From the NCBI GenBank assembly GCA_949825065.1, contig OX463856.1:15073757-15137756 (forward strand): DNA of 64,000 bases, written 5' to 3'. Of the stretch, positions 11,793 through 22,442 are shown one piece after another; the stretch's first letter is position 1, and the number at the start of each line of letters is the position of its first letter. This DNA comes from Odontocerum albicorne (Eukaryota; Arthropoda; Insecta; Trichoptera; Odontoceridae). The position numbers were made by a program, and so were the translations under genes. The notes below the pieces were generated by a model. The model saw nothing but the letters and a program-made list of their open reading frames with translations, made no database searches and was not told the origin of the DNA.

Positions 11793-12258
11793 CACTTTCG
11801 TTGTATACAGTACAACCTGGTGGGCGTATTCCCATGCATTAATCAACTAGAAATATGAATGGCGTTTTGGTAAAGAGATGCATGTCATCAATTACTTATT
11901 TGTCAGTTTGAAGTTTTGCAACACTTGAATTCCTGAAATACAGACCTCAGGTAAATTTTAAAGGTAAACTTTGAATACATAAATAATTTATGTTATGTAT
12001 TCAAAGTTTACCTTTAAAATTTACCTTAAGTCTGTATTTCAGGAATATAAGTGTTGCAAAATTTCAAACTGACAAAAAGTAATTGATGACATATACATCT
12101 TTACCAAAACGCCATTGTATGCTAGAGAGGGCTTAAGTGAAAACCAGACTGAAATCCTTTTTAAAAAAAATATAGTAAGTGGTCCGACGGGAATCGAACC
12201 TGCAACCTTTGGGCTGGGAGACAAACGTCTTACCAACTAGGTCACGGAGATCGTCTAG
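11780..12258 (-). mobile_element. SINE-A, interrupted by a foldback element
   Basis: Reverse-strand copy. The tail (CACTTTCGTTGTATACAG) and ACAACCTGGTGGG segment lie left of the insertion. To the right are GCTTAAGTGAAAACCAGAC, the GGGAATCGAACCTGCAACC B box and TCTTACCAACTAGGTCACGG. A 259-bp insertion occupies 11858-12116, and the SINE resumes on the other side. Confidence 0.85.
11858..12116. mobile_element. Foldback MITE, 259 bp
   Basis: Almost perfect long inverted repeat. The left arm 11858-11982 and right arm 11993-12116 match with a handful of mismatches around a 10-nt loop. The termini are AATGGCGTTTTGGTAAAGA and its complement. The flanking five bases are ATATG (left) and GTATG (right), a possible 5-bp target duplication with one change. 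There is no coding capacity, so mobilisation would need a transposase in trans. Superfamily not identified. Confidence 0.85.
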
Positions 12259-14907
12259 ATTTCTGTATTTCTGGGATGGATGTTTTTAACATGAAGTATT
12301 TTTATCATTCCAAACGTGATGAATGTCTACTATTATAAAATATACTCGTATTTTATATTTTTCGACCATTGTTGGCCCGAATTACTTGAGCCGTTTTTAT
12401 GAAAATGTCACAAAATAAGTTGCTTTTCGGTACGTGATGCTTTTTACTTACACTAAGGAAAAAAAAACGACACAAATAAAAATATATACACTCAGTTTAT
12501 AAATGGTAACGATGCAATAAGCGATTGAGTGTGTCATAAGTGGTATAAAAATATCTGTTAATGGTGATATGGCAATCGAAAATAGTATCCACTTTGGAAG
12601 GGTGATTACCTCTGATAATGACCAAATTAAGGCTTTTATCGAGAATATCACGCGTTCTATGTCATGGGGAAGCTCAGGTACTGAAAATATTAAAAACTTT
12701 CATCCACGAGCATTTGGTGTAATTTTACGTTTGAACATGACCCAAAAACACGAAATTATTCTCCGGACAACCCAATACAATCTAAAAAAGTCTCGAACAG
12801 TCAAGTTCGATTCTTGACCATTCAAAAAAATCTTCCTTACTTTCACATTTAAACAATTTTCCATCTCAAAAGTTTTCAGTTTCATAATCTCATAATTAAA
12901 AATATTTCAACTTCCGAACAATCGTTTAAATTAAAATTCGTTGATATATCTATCTGCTTTTCCAGAAAAAATATTTTCATATTTTTTTAAACTGTGCTAT
13001 TTTTTCATCAGGGCAAATGAAAATATTATCTTGCCTGTCACATTTTTTTATAAAAGTATTGAAGTGTGTGTACTTGTATACTACAATATTATTCTTCTGC
13101 ATCGTGTGGTCAACACTTACCATGGACCATGTTGAATGCATCCCCCTGGTCTTGGGACATATTAATGAGGATTCAGATAACTCTTTCATTTATGTGTCTA
13201 TGATATGTCATAGGACACATTTTTTTGCTAGCCTTTTCTTAACTATTCCCTTGATCACCAGCTTCTTCTAGACTTTCATATTTTTTCGTAGAAACACGCA
13301 TTTTCTGCATGTTGTCGAAAGTTTTTCGGTAACATCCAATTTTTTGATAAAAGAGATGTTGGTGTGTCTTATGACTCAGAAGTAACCGCCTCCATTACCG
13401 CGTCTCGAAAACACCTATAATTTTTGTTTCCTTATTTTTTACTGTCAATATTTCCATTCTATACAGTGCTTCGTAGCTTACTTAAGACTTAACCAAACGG
13501 ATCTTGGTTCTTATCAGCATAGACTGGTTAGGCAACATCATCTCTCACGGTGTGTAACTACAGAAGCCTCGAAACAAGAAGGCAATAATTCATTGCGATA
13601 TTCCCACTAAGGGTTTTTCAAGGTTGCTTTAACTACCCTGCGATTCTAGAAGCACTAAATTTATATGTACCTAGTAAATATAGCCGTGCTAAGAATAACC
13701 CTACATACCAACTTACGGAACGAATATCATGGCTAAACACTCAGTCACGCGTGGTATAGAGATATTGAACCAATTAAATGATACTGTGGATATATTCTTG
13801 CCACCATCTAGCAGTATGAGAAGAATCCTGGCTGATATTCTTCCTAACGAATGAGGATACTCGAGAAGCAGACCATCTTTGTGTAACAGGAGAAATCCAT
13901 GCAAAGTGAAAAAACAATCTCTGTTGTGAATTTCATTTAATTCCAATGATACAGTGTTAAAGATTATCAGTTTTATTTCGAAAACGAATTGATTTTGTTA
14001 AAAATAATCTATAAATATAAGTTTTGACTGCTTGAGCAAGCTTTATTTTGTGAAGATAATACAAATACAAGTATTTCAAAATTGTAAGAGATCTAAAAAA
14101 AAACTTTTGAATGTCAAGACTATGTAAAATAGAATAAACTGGAAAAATAAAATAGAAAAGTCAAAACTACTTTTCAAAACGTTCGAGTCTATCTCAAATT
14201 TTGCGAAGTTCCTTCGACATTCCTCAATAAATACAAGTTTTTTGAGTTAAGTAAACTTTTCATAAACGTTTTTGGTCTTTCGAGGTATTTCGGCACTTCT
14301 TGAATGTTAAACCACTTTAAAATGTCTTGTGGTATACGTGAAATATGCTGAGTTTAATATTTTGTAGAAAAGGAATTTTTATGAAAACAGTAAATCGTTT
14401 TTAAGTTGATTGCCGTACGCAAGATACGAAAAGGGAGAAAACGAGATAGTTCGGAGACTGGGATCGGCTAGTGTAGTTTTTGTTCCTGACACAACTCAGA
14501 AATGCAAATTCAATTGTCAGGAACCTGGAACGAGTTTACTGCCAAACAACTTACTTTTCCTTATGGGCAACTCACACTGAGTCTTAATAAAGAAAACATT
14601 GTGATCTTTTAGGGGGTAAGGGATAAATATCTTGTATAATTAATAACTTAAGTAACCACAGGCCTCAGCTGGATGAAATTGAAAAAATGTTAGAAACAAT
14701 ATAGCCTCGTGAAATTTTCAAGGTCCACTCGGCAAACGACCGCTGTAGATTGCCCCAGGACCAGAGAAAATGATAGTGAATTCAGTGATAATGAGAAAGA
14801 GGCTGGGAAATAACTGGGTGGAAGTGGAATACATGCTTAGATCGCAATAAGCAGACAACCTCCGTAAAAAATCAATCAATCGTAGGAAAGTTTGTAAGAT
14901 ACATGTA
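12259..14907. other. Anonymous 2.6-kb stretch
   Basis: No repeat shared with the rest of the window and no recognised protein. Overlapping open frames on both strands at 12448-12885 and 12941-13271 (60-84 residues) and a 77-residue reverse frame at 13713-13946 lack known motifs. This is the longest stretch free of recognised mobile elements, so it is the best place to test for a divergent host exon. Confidence 0.45.
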
Positions 14908-15090
14908 TAATATAATATTGCACTAGAATGGTCTGTAGTGCAGCCTAGTGGGATTGTTGCCATGTATTTTTTTACAACCAACTAGGAAGCTGTCAAAAAA
15001 TCTTAAAGGAAACCCAGACTGAAACCTTTTGCTAAAAAATGGGTGATAAGGGTAATCAAACTCGCAACCCCTGAGCTGAAAAAGGTTGTC
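14908..15090 (-). mobile_element. SINE-A, partial
   Basis: Reverse-strand copy: GGGATTGTTGCCATGT, ACAACCAACTAGGAAG, AAACCCAGACTGAAACC and the B-box region GGGTAATCAAACTCGC are visible. The A box is lost. The 109-residue reverse frame at 15003-15332 overlaps it and is not a gene. Confidence 0.75.
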
Positions 15091-16445
15091 ATCGTAATAT
15101 TATATTTTCGTTTAAAGAATAATAAATAATTTAAATGTTGAAAAGTATGACTTAATGTTTCAATAAAATTGGATGTTTCAAGCAGTTTAGCATTGTCATA
15201 TAACAGACTTTTCTCGCTTTTGTTTGAGTAAATGTGAGCAAACAAACAAAAAATATAAAAACGTTTTCTCTTCAAAAATCTGAAACGTGGTTTGGTAGGT
15301 AATTGGATAATATTCCAAATAGGTGTGTCCAACTGAACTTGTTAGAAAGTTTCCCCTCGAGTTTTTCTTTTCAAAAATCTTGATAATTTACATAGAAAAA
15401 CATATTTACTCTTTAAACTTTTGTACTGAATAAGAGAAAAAAATAAAATTGCCTTGAAAATACTGAATAAAAACTTCGTGGCTTTTTGTTTTTAAGTGCT
15501 TCCCTAAATGAATTCATGATTGCGAATTGTGCTTCACAAAAAAAATTAACCATTACGTGTATAAAATAATAGTTCCTTTTCTTTTTAAAATACCTTTGGA
15601 TGTTCTTTGGAGACAGCGGTCTTTTTAAATTGATTCAGAGAATTTTCTTATTACTCTCATAATTGAGAAAAATTGAATTGGACGAAATTGGTTCAGGCTG
15701 AAAATGAAATTGGTTCAGGCCGCAATATGGCTATATCTAAACCAGATATTTTGGCTTTGATTCCTGACGGTACTCCTAAGTGTCTCAATCTGAAAGTGTT
15801 CGTGTGATGTGCATTATACGCGTGTGTGTTTTTGCATCTTCACATGTTGTAGCATTGGCTATAACGGACGGTAAGTTCTGTTCATACTCCAGTGGTGCCA
15901 AGCCCGGAGTTGAGATTAATTGGTACAAAAGCTATTCGAATTTCCAGCCACGCTCTTCAATATATCCGCATCGTTATATTTGATATGTTAAGAGTATGGT
16001 ACAATGAACATAGCATTTATTTTAGTCTTTCCAACGTTCACTTGCCTGTCTTTATATCTTCTCTAGAAATGTCTAAAGAACGAAAATATTATTTGCTTGC
16101 AGTCTTCGCTTGACTTTAAAGGTCCTATAGGGTAAACACTAGTGCTTCTTGCATTTCATGAGATGGGAACTATCAAAAACTGCATCCCATCTAGTAAATA
16201 TGTGCATCGATAATAAGTTAGCAATGAATTTGGAGACGATATGATTTTTTATTCGCTAACCATCATAAAAATATTACGCTCATGTATTATTCTCATAAAT
16301 AAAATAAATTGCATCCAGCTTTAGAAAGATCATTAAAGAAAGGGAGTGGACATCCAGTTCGATACATATTTTCTAAAAATATTTATATACAACATGCACT
16401 ATGGTATATTCCACCTAAAGACAAATATGTTACCATCATACACCA
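15091..16445. other. Anonymous sequence
   Basis: No recognised feature apart from a short direct repeat GAAATTGGTTCAGGC at about 15684 and 15707. Confidence 0.45.
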
Positions 16446-16640
16446 GAAGATCTACAAAGGTTTCTTCGTAGTTTGTCTTTCATTGGTAAGTTTTCTGCGG
16501 TTTTCTTACCAAACATGTTTTTCCAAATATATGCAGATGGGGGGAAGTTTTCAATCAAATAATTACATTCCACACTCAACCCTTATGTACATATTGTGAA
16601 TTGGAGTCCCGAGTTACTTTAATTATTTTTATTATATAAT
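16446..16640 (+). repeat. R1 repeat copy 1
   Basis: About 190 bp shared on the same strand with 43733-43970. Common segments are AGATCTACAAAGGTTT, TTGGTAAGTTTTCTGCG, a T-rich stretch ending ATGCAGAT, CACTCAAC and GAGTCCCGAGTT. Class unknown. Confidence 0.65.
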
Positions 16641-16672
16641 TGCATAAAGTGTACATTTATTATTAAATTATA

Positions 16673-16875
16673 TTGTACTTTCATTGTAAATAGTATTACC
16701 TTGATGGATTTATTGCCACCTTACAATCTCTTCTAACAAATATAAAGGTATTTAACAAGCTTTAAGGGAAAATCAAACTGGAACCTTTTAAAAAATCAGA
16801 CCCCTAACGGAAAAGGAGCCCGCAACCCATGGGATGGAAGACAAGCGTCTTATTAACTAGACCATGGAGGACGTC
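16673..16875 (-). mobile_element. SINE-A, near full length
   Basis: Tail TTGTACTTTCATTGTAAATAG, ACCTTGATGGATTTATTGCC, TCAAACTGGAACC, a B-box remnant GGAGCCCGCAACCC, and TCTTATTAACTAGACCATGG at the head. Confidence 0.8.
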
Positions 16876-17339
16876 AAAATTATAAACCGAATTGATAAAA
16901 CAATATAAGGACTGTCTTTTAGTGGACTGTTGATGGAACATATATTTCCAAACATTGGTTGGATAGAGATCCTTGGTTAGAGGTGCTAGGTAAATTTTTT
17001 ACCTTGTGAGTATTTTGTCGGCTATAATGCAATTCCAAAGGTAGAACTTTGTCAGGGACATCCAACAGATGAATTATAGATACAGCGCTCCCTGTTTGGT
17101 AGTTGTGAGTATTTTTCTCTCTATGAAAGCAACTCAAACTCTGGAAAGTGGGAAACCTTCCTTGTTCTTTGTTGTGCATAAAAAAACGGACTGAAATAGA
17201 TGTCATATTTTGGTTCGGTAAATATATTTTTAAATCTTAAACAAGTGAGATACACTATATAAAAGTGGTGTATATGTGTATGAAATAGAATGTGCTTGTG
17301 AAAGTTTAATATATTTGAATGATTCAAAGAAATAAAGGC
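16876..17339. other. Anonymous sequence
   Basis: Reverse frames of 95 and 76 residues overlap at 16919-17351. Neither shows a recognisable motif. Confidence 0.4.
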
Positions 17340-17720
17340 ATAATAATACAAAATTATAAGTGTTGTCTATCGAATAACAATTTTTCAGAATTGGCAAACG
17401 ATATAAAAGGGATAAAGCATGTTTTCGAAGATTGAAAAGTTAAAGTTTCACATACTATACAAAAATTACACAAAATAATGAATTTAGAAACATCAGATAT
17501 TCACAAAGCCGTGAGTTTAAATAAATAACCAAATAATGCAGGAGGTTTCAAATTTCATAAACATTTTTCCTCTGCATTAATTTATATTGTCAAATTCCAA
17601 GTAAAAATTTTATAAATTATTTTATTTAATCTTGTGAAACACTTAGAAACATTTTTATGAAATATTTTAATTTCTTCCCGTAACTATACCATACACTTTT
17701 GGTATGGTAAAGTAACATGA
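17340..17720 (+). mobile_element. PLE-B copy 2: Penelope C-terminal remnant
   Basis: Encodes KCCLSNNNFSELANDIKGIK then a stop, parallel to KRCLSDNTFSEFVNHITEIN of copy 1. DNA identity is visible from GTTGTCTATC onward. The end shares ACCATACACTTT with copy 1. No intact frame remains. The PLE-B tail at 18.69 kb may be the same insertion, split by the SINE-B at 17.8 kb. Confidence 0.55.
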
Positions 17721-17727
17721 CATCAGT

Positions 17728-17760
17728 CTTATATATATATATATATTTTTTATTTTTATT
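17728..17760. repeat. TA/T-rich microsatellite
   Basis: (TA)n run followed by a T-rich run. Confidence 0.8.
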
Positions 17761-17795
17761 CAATTAATTTACGACACACAAATGCACATGAGAAG

Positions 17796-18198
17796 TCGTT
17801 GCTGGGCCTAGTAGTTGACGATCCCCTCGCCATTCCAACGTTAATTTGGAAAAACGAAGCTGTGTTGTGGAGTTTTTCGTTTTTTTTCTCCTCTTTAAGT
17901 CAGTTAGCCGTTGCATACCAGCAAACTCACCGGCCACACCGTTGTACTGAATCCGATGGAATTCCTGAAGTGAGGCGATCGGAGCCCACCGGCATGTTTT
18001 TTTAACCATTTTTTTTAAAGAAGAGATATGTCCAAAGTCATATATATTCTTTAAAAAAATACGTGTACTTAAATCCCCTCAATACAAGGTGGAAAATTTC
18101 TGTGACATTCGAGGGAGTAGGATAGCGCGTGGTTCGAACCAGCGACCTTCCGCACGGAAGTCCAGTGCGTTGCCGCGCAGCCATGTACGAGTACCTCG
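17796..18198 (-). mobile_element. SINE-B, full length
   Basis: Left end TTGCTGGGCCTAGTAGTTGA, body CGTTGTACTGAATCCGATGG, and right-end tRNA-like head with TGGTTCGAACC and the complement of GCAACGCACTGGACTTCCG. The two overlapping ~70-80-residue frames at its left end are chance. Confidence 0.88.
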
Positions 18199-18307
18199 AA
18201 CACATAAGACAAGTTAATTCAAATGCTTATTTTTTTCTCAAAATTACAAAGGTTTATTTTAAACTAAAGTAAAGTAATTGTTTAAATAAATTTTATATTA
18301 TGTTGTT

Positions 18308-18392
18308 TATAGCCAAGGTATTAAAGTTGTGGAGGTTTAAAGACATAAACAGTGTTTGATAAAAATAAATTACAAAAATTTTATATTAATAA
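18308..18392 (+). mobile_element. PLE-A terminal remnant (start joined to end)
   Basis: Carries the PLE-A leading segment GTGGAGGTTTAAAGACAT fused directly to the trailing segment AAACAGTGTTTGATAAAA. All internal sequence is missing. Confidence 0.6.
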
Positions 18393-18689
18393 AATGGATA
18401 TTTAAATTGAATATACACATATGTTATATACTCGTATGTATTATATTACCAAATTTAGCAAAGTAGACTCTTGAAACAGTGGAATACATATTGTACAGGA
18501 GATAAAAGTTGTATGATTTAATTGTTCCATTAGTACGTAAGTTGAAGCTTGTTGATAAGAAGATTTATATTATTTTAACGTGCATTTTAACTCTTTCAGT
18601 TAAAATTATTTTTGGAAGAAGAATAAATAAAGTACTTAGGCATGTATGTTATTAATGGTACAACGTACTCGTATAATATTATATAAGCA

Positions 18690-18820
18690 CAGCTCTCATA
18701 ACAAACTGGAATCATTCCGCCTAAAGGGAGCTCCGGGACAGGAGATACAAACACGCGTAGCGGGGATTAAACCAATTAGTGGAATAACAAAGTCATTTAT
18801 TGTTAAATACTAGTATTATG
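18690..18820 (+). mobile_element. PLE-B tail
   Basis: AAACTGGAATCATTCCGCCT, then GGGAGCTCCGGGACAGGAG (a potential stem), ACAAACACGCGTAGCG and TAGTGGAATAACAAAGTC. The same order occurs at 3109-3215 and 62705-62815. Confidence 0.65.
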
Positions 18821-18831
18821 TTTAATTATAT

Positions 18832-19310
18832 AGTTCACAAAGTTACAGCGTAAACAATGGTTTCATTTATTCTAATATAGAGTTCACAAAGTTACAGCCT
18901 AAACAGTGGTTTCATATATTCTAATATACAGTTCACAAAGTTACTGTCTAAACAGTGGTTTCATATATTCTTATATAGAGTTCACAAAGTTACAGCCTAA
19001 ACAGTGGTTTCATATATTCTAATATACAGTTCACAAAGTTACTGTCTAAACAGTGGTTTCATATATTCTTATATAGAGTTCACAAAGTTACAGCCTGAAC
19101 AGTGGTTTCATATATTCTAATATACAGTTCACAAAGTTACTGTCTAAACAGTGGTTTCATATATTCTTATATAGAGTTCACAACGTTACAGCCTAAACAG
19201 TGGATTCATATATTCTAATGTAGAGTTCACAAGGTTACAGCCTAAACAGTGGTTTCATATATTCTTATATAGAGTTCACAAAGTTACAACCTTAACAGTG
19301 GTTTCATATT
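18832..19310 (+). repeat. 49-bp satellite array, about 9.8 copies
   Basis: Units start AGTTCACAAAGTTAC at 18832, 18881, 18930, 18979, 19028, 19077, 19126, 19175, 19224 and 19273: exactly 49 bp each time. Two variants alternate. Variant A has ACAGCC and ends AATATAC; variant B has ACTGTC and ends TTATATAG. Units 2-7 form three consecutive 98-bp A-B dimers. The terminal units are more diverged. Confidence 0.95.
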
Positions 19311-19612
19311 TTTGCTAATTTATTATTGAGGTGCTTTTATTAAGAACTTCAATTGAACGAATAAAAATTGTGTTGTAGGCTGTTTTATTTTTCATTTATG
19401 GTTGAATTTGGAAGAACAGCTTAATGTAGTTGTATGTCAAACTTATTTTAACACGATTGACTATTCTAATTTGATGGCGACTAGGAATAGGTTTATAACT
19501 TTTTCAAATTTTTAAGGAAATTTTTTGTAACACTCAAAAAAATCTTCAAAGGCCTTCATTGTAGCCCGTGCATAAGTAATTCTTTCGGTTAGTTTTTTTT
19601 TCTAAATTTAAA
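19311..19612. other. AT-rich spacer
   Basis: No feature seen. Confidence 0.5.
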
Positions 19613-19845
19613 TTTAGTCCCTCTCAGTGGTACCTGGCCTTGTGTTAGTGACATCATTATCTTTTTCACACTCCGGTGTGGTGCTTACACAGGATGGGCC
19701 CCATCCCCGGAGACAGCTTTCTTATCCAAGTATGACTAAATGTAACTCATGCGAGAGTACGATCGCACTGTAATATAACCTTATTCGTTCATATTGACAG
19801 TGTAGGTGGGCAAAGAAAACTGCTTGTTTTTATGTAAAAAAAAAA
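19613..19845 (+). repeat. R2 repeat copy 1
   Basis: Shares with 61585-61803 the ordered segments TTTTTCACACTCCRGTGTRG, GGGRACAGCT-like, GTATRA, GATCGCACWGTAAWATAACC and CTGTAAAA-like. Same strand in both. No coding potential. Class unknown. Confidence 0.65.
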
Positions 19846-20280
19846 CAAGTTTAATTTTCATTTCAAAATAAAATATCGAATTTCAATCGACCGAGCAGAT
19901 ATTCATAGTAAAGTTAAAAGCTTCTGGCTTGAAGGCTAAAATCTTATTTTGCCTTGCAATAAAATCGGGATGAAAATAATATTTTATTTTTTTATAATAT
20001 GGACAATTGAACAATGTTTTTATTGAAATAAAATGCGAAATAATAATAAAATAGATAGAAAATAGGATGCCTATGCAGACAAAAATGGAAAAAGGTTTAT
20101 TGGTGATATATTTTAAGGTTTTGTCCTTCGTTTAATTTGAAGATTTATATCAGTAGAACAAAGGCAGCTGTATTGTTATTATATTAATACGTACATAAAT
20201 CTTTGAGAGAAAATAAGAACTGTCTTGCCTTCAACAGTACCACAATTATTGATTTATTTTGACATTTTATTGTGTACTAT
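19846..20280. other. AT-rich spacer
   Basis: No feature seen. Confidence 0.5.
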
Positions 20281-20288
20281 ATAAATAG

Positions 20289-20402
20289 TGAATTTCTTAC
20301 CATATGACAATCTTACCATATTGTGTAGTATACAAATTGTGAATTTCTTACCATATTGTGTAGTACACAAATAGTGAATTTCTTACCATATGACAATCGC
20401 TC
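20289..20402 (+). repeat. Short tandem repeat, 35-50 bp units, 3 copies
   Basis: GTGAATTTCTTACCATAT begins each unit at 20289, 20339 and 20374. Units 1 and 3 share TGACAATC. Units 1 and 2 share TGTGTAGTAYACAAA. Confidence 0.85.
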
Positions 20403-20450
20403 ACGAGCGACTAGAAAAGAGTTATGCTGGTTTGTGCCAATTTTTGAGTA

Positions 20451-20826
20451 CAAACATACATACATAACATCACGCCGTGTCCCTAGCGGGCTAGGCAGTA
20501 GATATCGCCAGACTTTCCTATTGCGACACATCCATGCATCTTCTACGACTTCTAAGACTTTCTAAATTCTCTTCTTTCCAAATATACACTTGATCCTTTG
20601 TCTTTGATCAAAATATGCTTTTCTTTGTCTTCCTATATCACTATTTTAACTACATTTGCACTGTTTATTTGTTTAAATAGTATTTCTTCATTCATTCGTT
20701 CTACGTGCCCAAATAATCCCTGAGTGGATTTCTTCATCTTGCTCAACACATCAGTCGTAAGTTTATACTCATCTCTAATCATTTGATCCCGTATTCTGTC
20801 ATACCTTGTTACTTCACGTATTCTAA
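20451..20826 (-). pseudogene. LINE-2 C-terminal/3' fragment
   Basis: Begins with ACATACATACATAACATCAC and CCCTAGCGGGCTAGGCAG, complements of the LINE-2 3' end. It continues through the complements of CMNVEE-, DQ-ND- and RMNEE-coding segments (seen as TTCTTCATTCATTCGTTC) and ends in the GTATTCTGTCATACC region shared with other copies. Frames are broken. Confidence 0.75.
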
Positions 20827-21159
20827 GTAAAAAGTAAAACCATTATTTGTTAAACAAAAATATTTGCAAATATCACAAAATGCTGGGAACGGGTGATAAA
20901 AATGGGAAAAGACAAGAAAAAAGGGGTTATGAAGAAACACATTTACTCATCAAAGAGAGTTTGACGCCAGTCAACTTAAATCCGCTTAAATGTTCCAGAG
21001 CCTAGCGGCATGGACAGCTAAAGACGACGTGATGGAATAGCAGGAATACATTGGAAATGCTAAAAGGAATTTATAAAAATATATAATTTAGTGGGCTTTT
21101 AATTTTCTTTTGATTGGTTGCATTGTATTTTAAAATGAATTACTTTCAACAATATATTA

Positions 21160-21365
21160 CTTAATTACATACATGCATATCATCACTCCGTGCCGGTTGG
21201 GGGCTAGGCAGAAAGGACATATCTCCGAACTTTTCAATCCAAGCAAATCATTTTAGCTTCTTCCACATTCATACATCTCGTCATGCACAATATTCTATAA
21301 TTCAGACTTCTCACCTCATCTTTGTACAAAATACCTTATATGTAACATATTACTTAATCGGTTCT
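21160..21365 (-). pseudogene. LINE-2 3' fragment
   Basis: Complement of the 3' end: GGTTGGGGGCTAGGCAGAAAG and CTTCTTCCACATTCATACAT, then a diverged stretch. Shorter than the copy at 20.45 kb and separated from it by about 330 bp of unclassified sequence. Confidence 0.7.
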
Positions 21366-21952
21366 TCTCTTCTAGTAAAAGTAACGATTATGGCGAAGAA
21401 AAAAGTCAAAGCTAAGTCATCTTACTTGGAAACCGCTGAATTTGTTCTCGGAGTTTTTGGGTTCAATTTCCGAGGGTACTCGAAAAAAACGTAGACTAGT
21501 CTACTAGAATTTACAATGTTATCATACTCAACGCGCATTTATGTAAAAATATCATATAATTTCATACTAAAGTTTTTCAACAAATATGTATTCCCTGTCA
21601 TGTCTAATAAGAATTGTGACGTCGCTTAACTTTCAACCGTAAGTTTTTTGACATAATTTCTGATGGTATCTGAAAAAGTGAAAAAAGGGGTCCATATGTG
21701 GTAACAATCGTCACAAGCATTAGACTTGCGCTAAAGTGTTGTCTTTTAACGTGAGGGGTTGTGATGTCAACACGTGCGATAATTAAACGCGATTTCTTGC
21801 CTATTCAAGTGGTTCTAAGTCCGAAAGCTCAATAAATGGGGCAAATGAAATTGTTGTATCCAGGACATATTCTCCTTTATGTCCGAATCCCTAATTATTA
21901 TATATTGAAGGGTACCATACGAATAAATAAAGAATAAGAAATATTACATGCG
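21366..21952. other. Anonymous sequence
   Basis: No recognised gene or repeat. Confidence 0.5.
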
Positions 21953-22278
21953 AATACCTCCGTGACCTAGTTGGTAAGACGCCTGTCTCCCAGCCCGGAG
22001 GTGGCGGGTTCAAACCCCGCTGGAACACAGATGTTTTTAAAAAGGGTTTAAGTCTGGTTTTCTCTTAATGCCTCTTTAAAATCTCTCTAGTTGGTTGAAA
22101 GAGATTGTCACATGACAATTCACCCACCAATTTGTACTGTATACACCAAAAGTGTACATAAAACTACAATATATGCATAATTACAATTATCATTCTTGAA
22201 ACATATTTATTGCTGGAATAACATTTTAATGCTGGTATCGACCTTAGGTATATGAAATAAATAAAAATCTCTATGGTT
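21953..22278 (+). mobile_element. SINE-A, best-preserved head
   Basis: Near-consensus copy. A box GTGACCTAGTTGGTAAGACG, B box GCGGGTTCAAACCCCGC, linker TGGAACACAG, TTTAAGTCTGGTTTTCTC, TAGTTGGTTGAAAGAGATTG and TTTGTACTGTATACACC. It reads through into about 100 bp of 3' sequence that is then duplicated. It does not form a closed acceptor stem, so it is a SINE and not a tRNA gene. Confidence 0.9.
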
Positions 22279-22440
22279 GAGATTGCCACATGACAATCAG
22301 CCCGCCAGGTTGTACCGTATACAACAAAAGTGTATGTAAAATACAATATATGCATAACTACAATTATCATTCTTTAGTCAAATTTATTGCTAGAATCACA
22401 TTTTAATGTCGGTATCGACCGGATACGAAATAAATAAAAA
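22101..22440 (+). repeat. Tandem duplication of the SINE-A tail and flank, ~178 bp
   Basis: GAGATTGYCACATGACAAT starts at 22101 and again at 22279. Both copies continue through the TTGTACYGTATACA tail, ATATGCATAAYTACAATTAT, TTTATTGCTRGAAT and AAATAAATAAAAA. The copies differ by scattered changes, so the duplication is not recent. Confidence 0.88.
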
Positions 22441-22442
22441 AA

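Noticed and set aside
13017..13271. Overlapping 64-84-residue frames on both strands as a small gene
   Set aside because: All are open only because of base composition. I recognise no domain on either strand.
15003..15332. 109-residue reverse open frame
   Set aside because: Its C-terminal part lies in SINE-A. Composition is typical of chance frames in AT-rich DNA.
18832..19310. CRISPR-like array
   Set aside because: The units are contiguous, with no unique spacers, and the genome is eukaryotic. It is a satellite.
21955..22032. tRNA gene (A and B boxes present)
   Set aside because: The boxes belong to a SINE-A head. The ends do not pair as an acceptor stem, and the sequence runs into the SINE body and tail found in many other copies.
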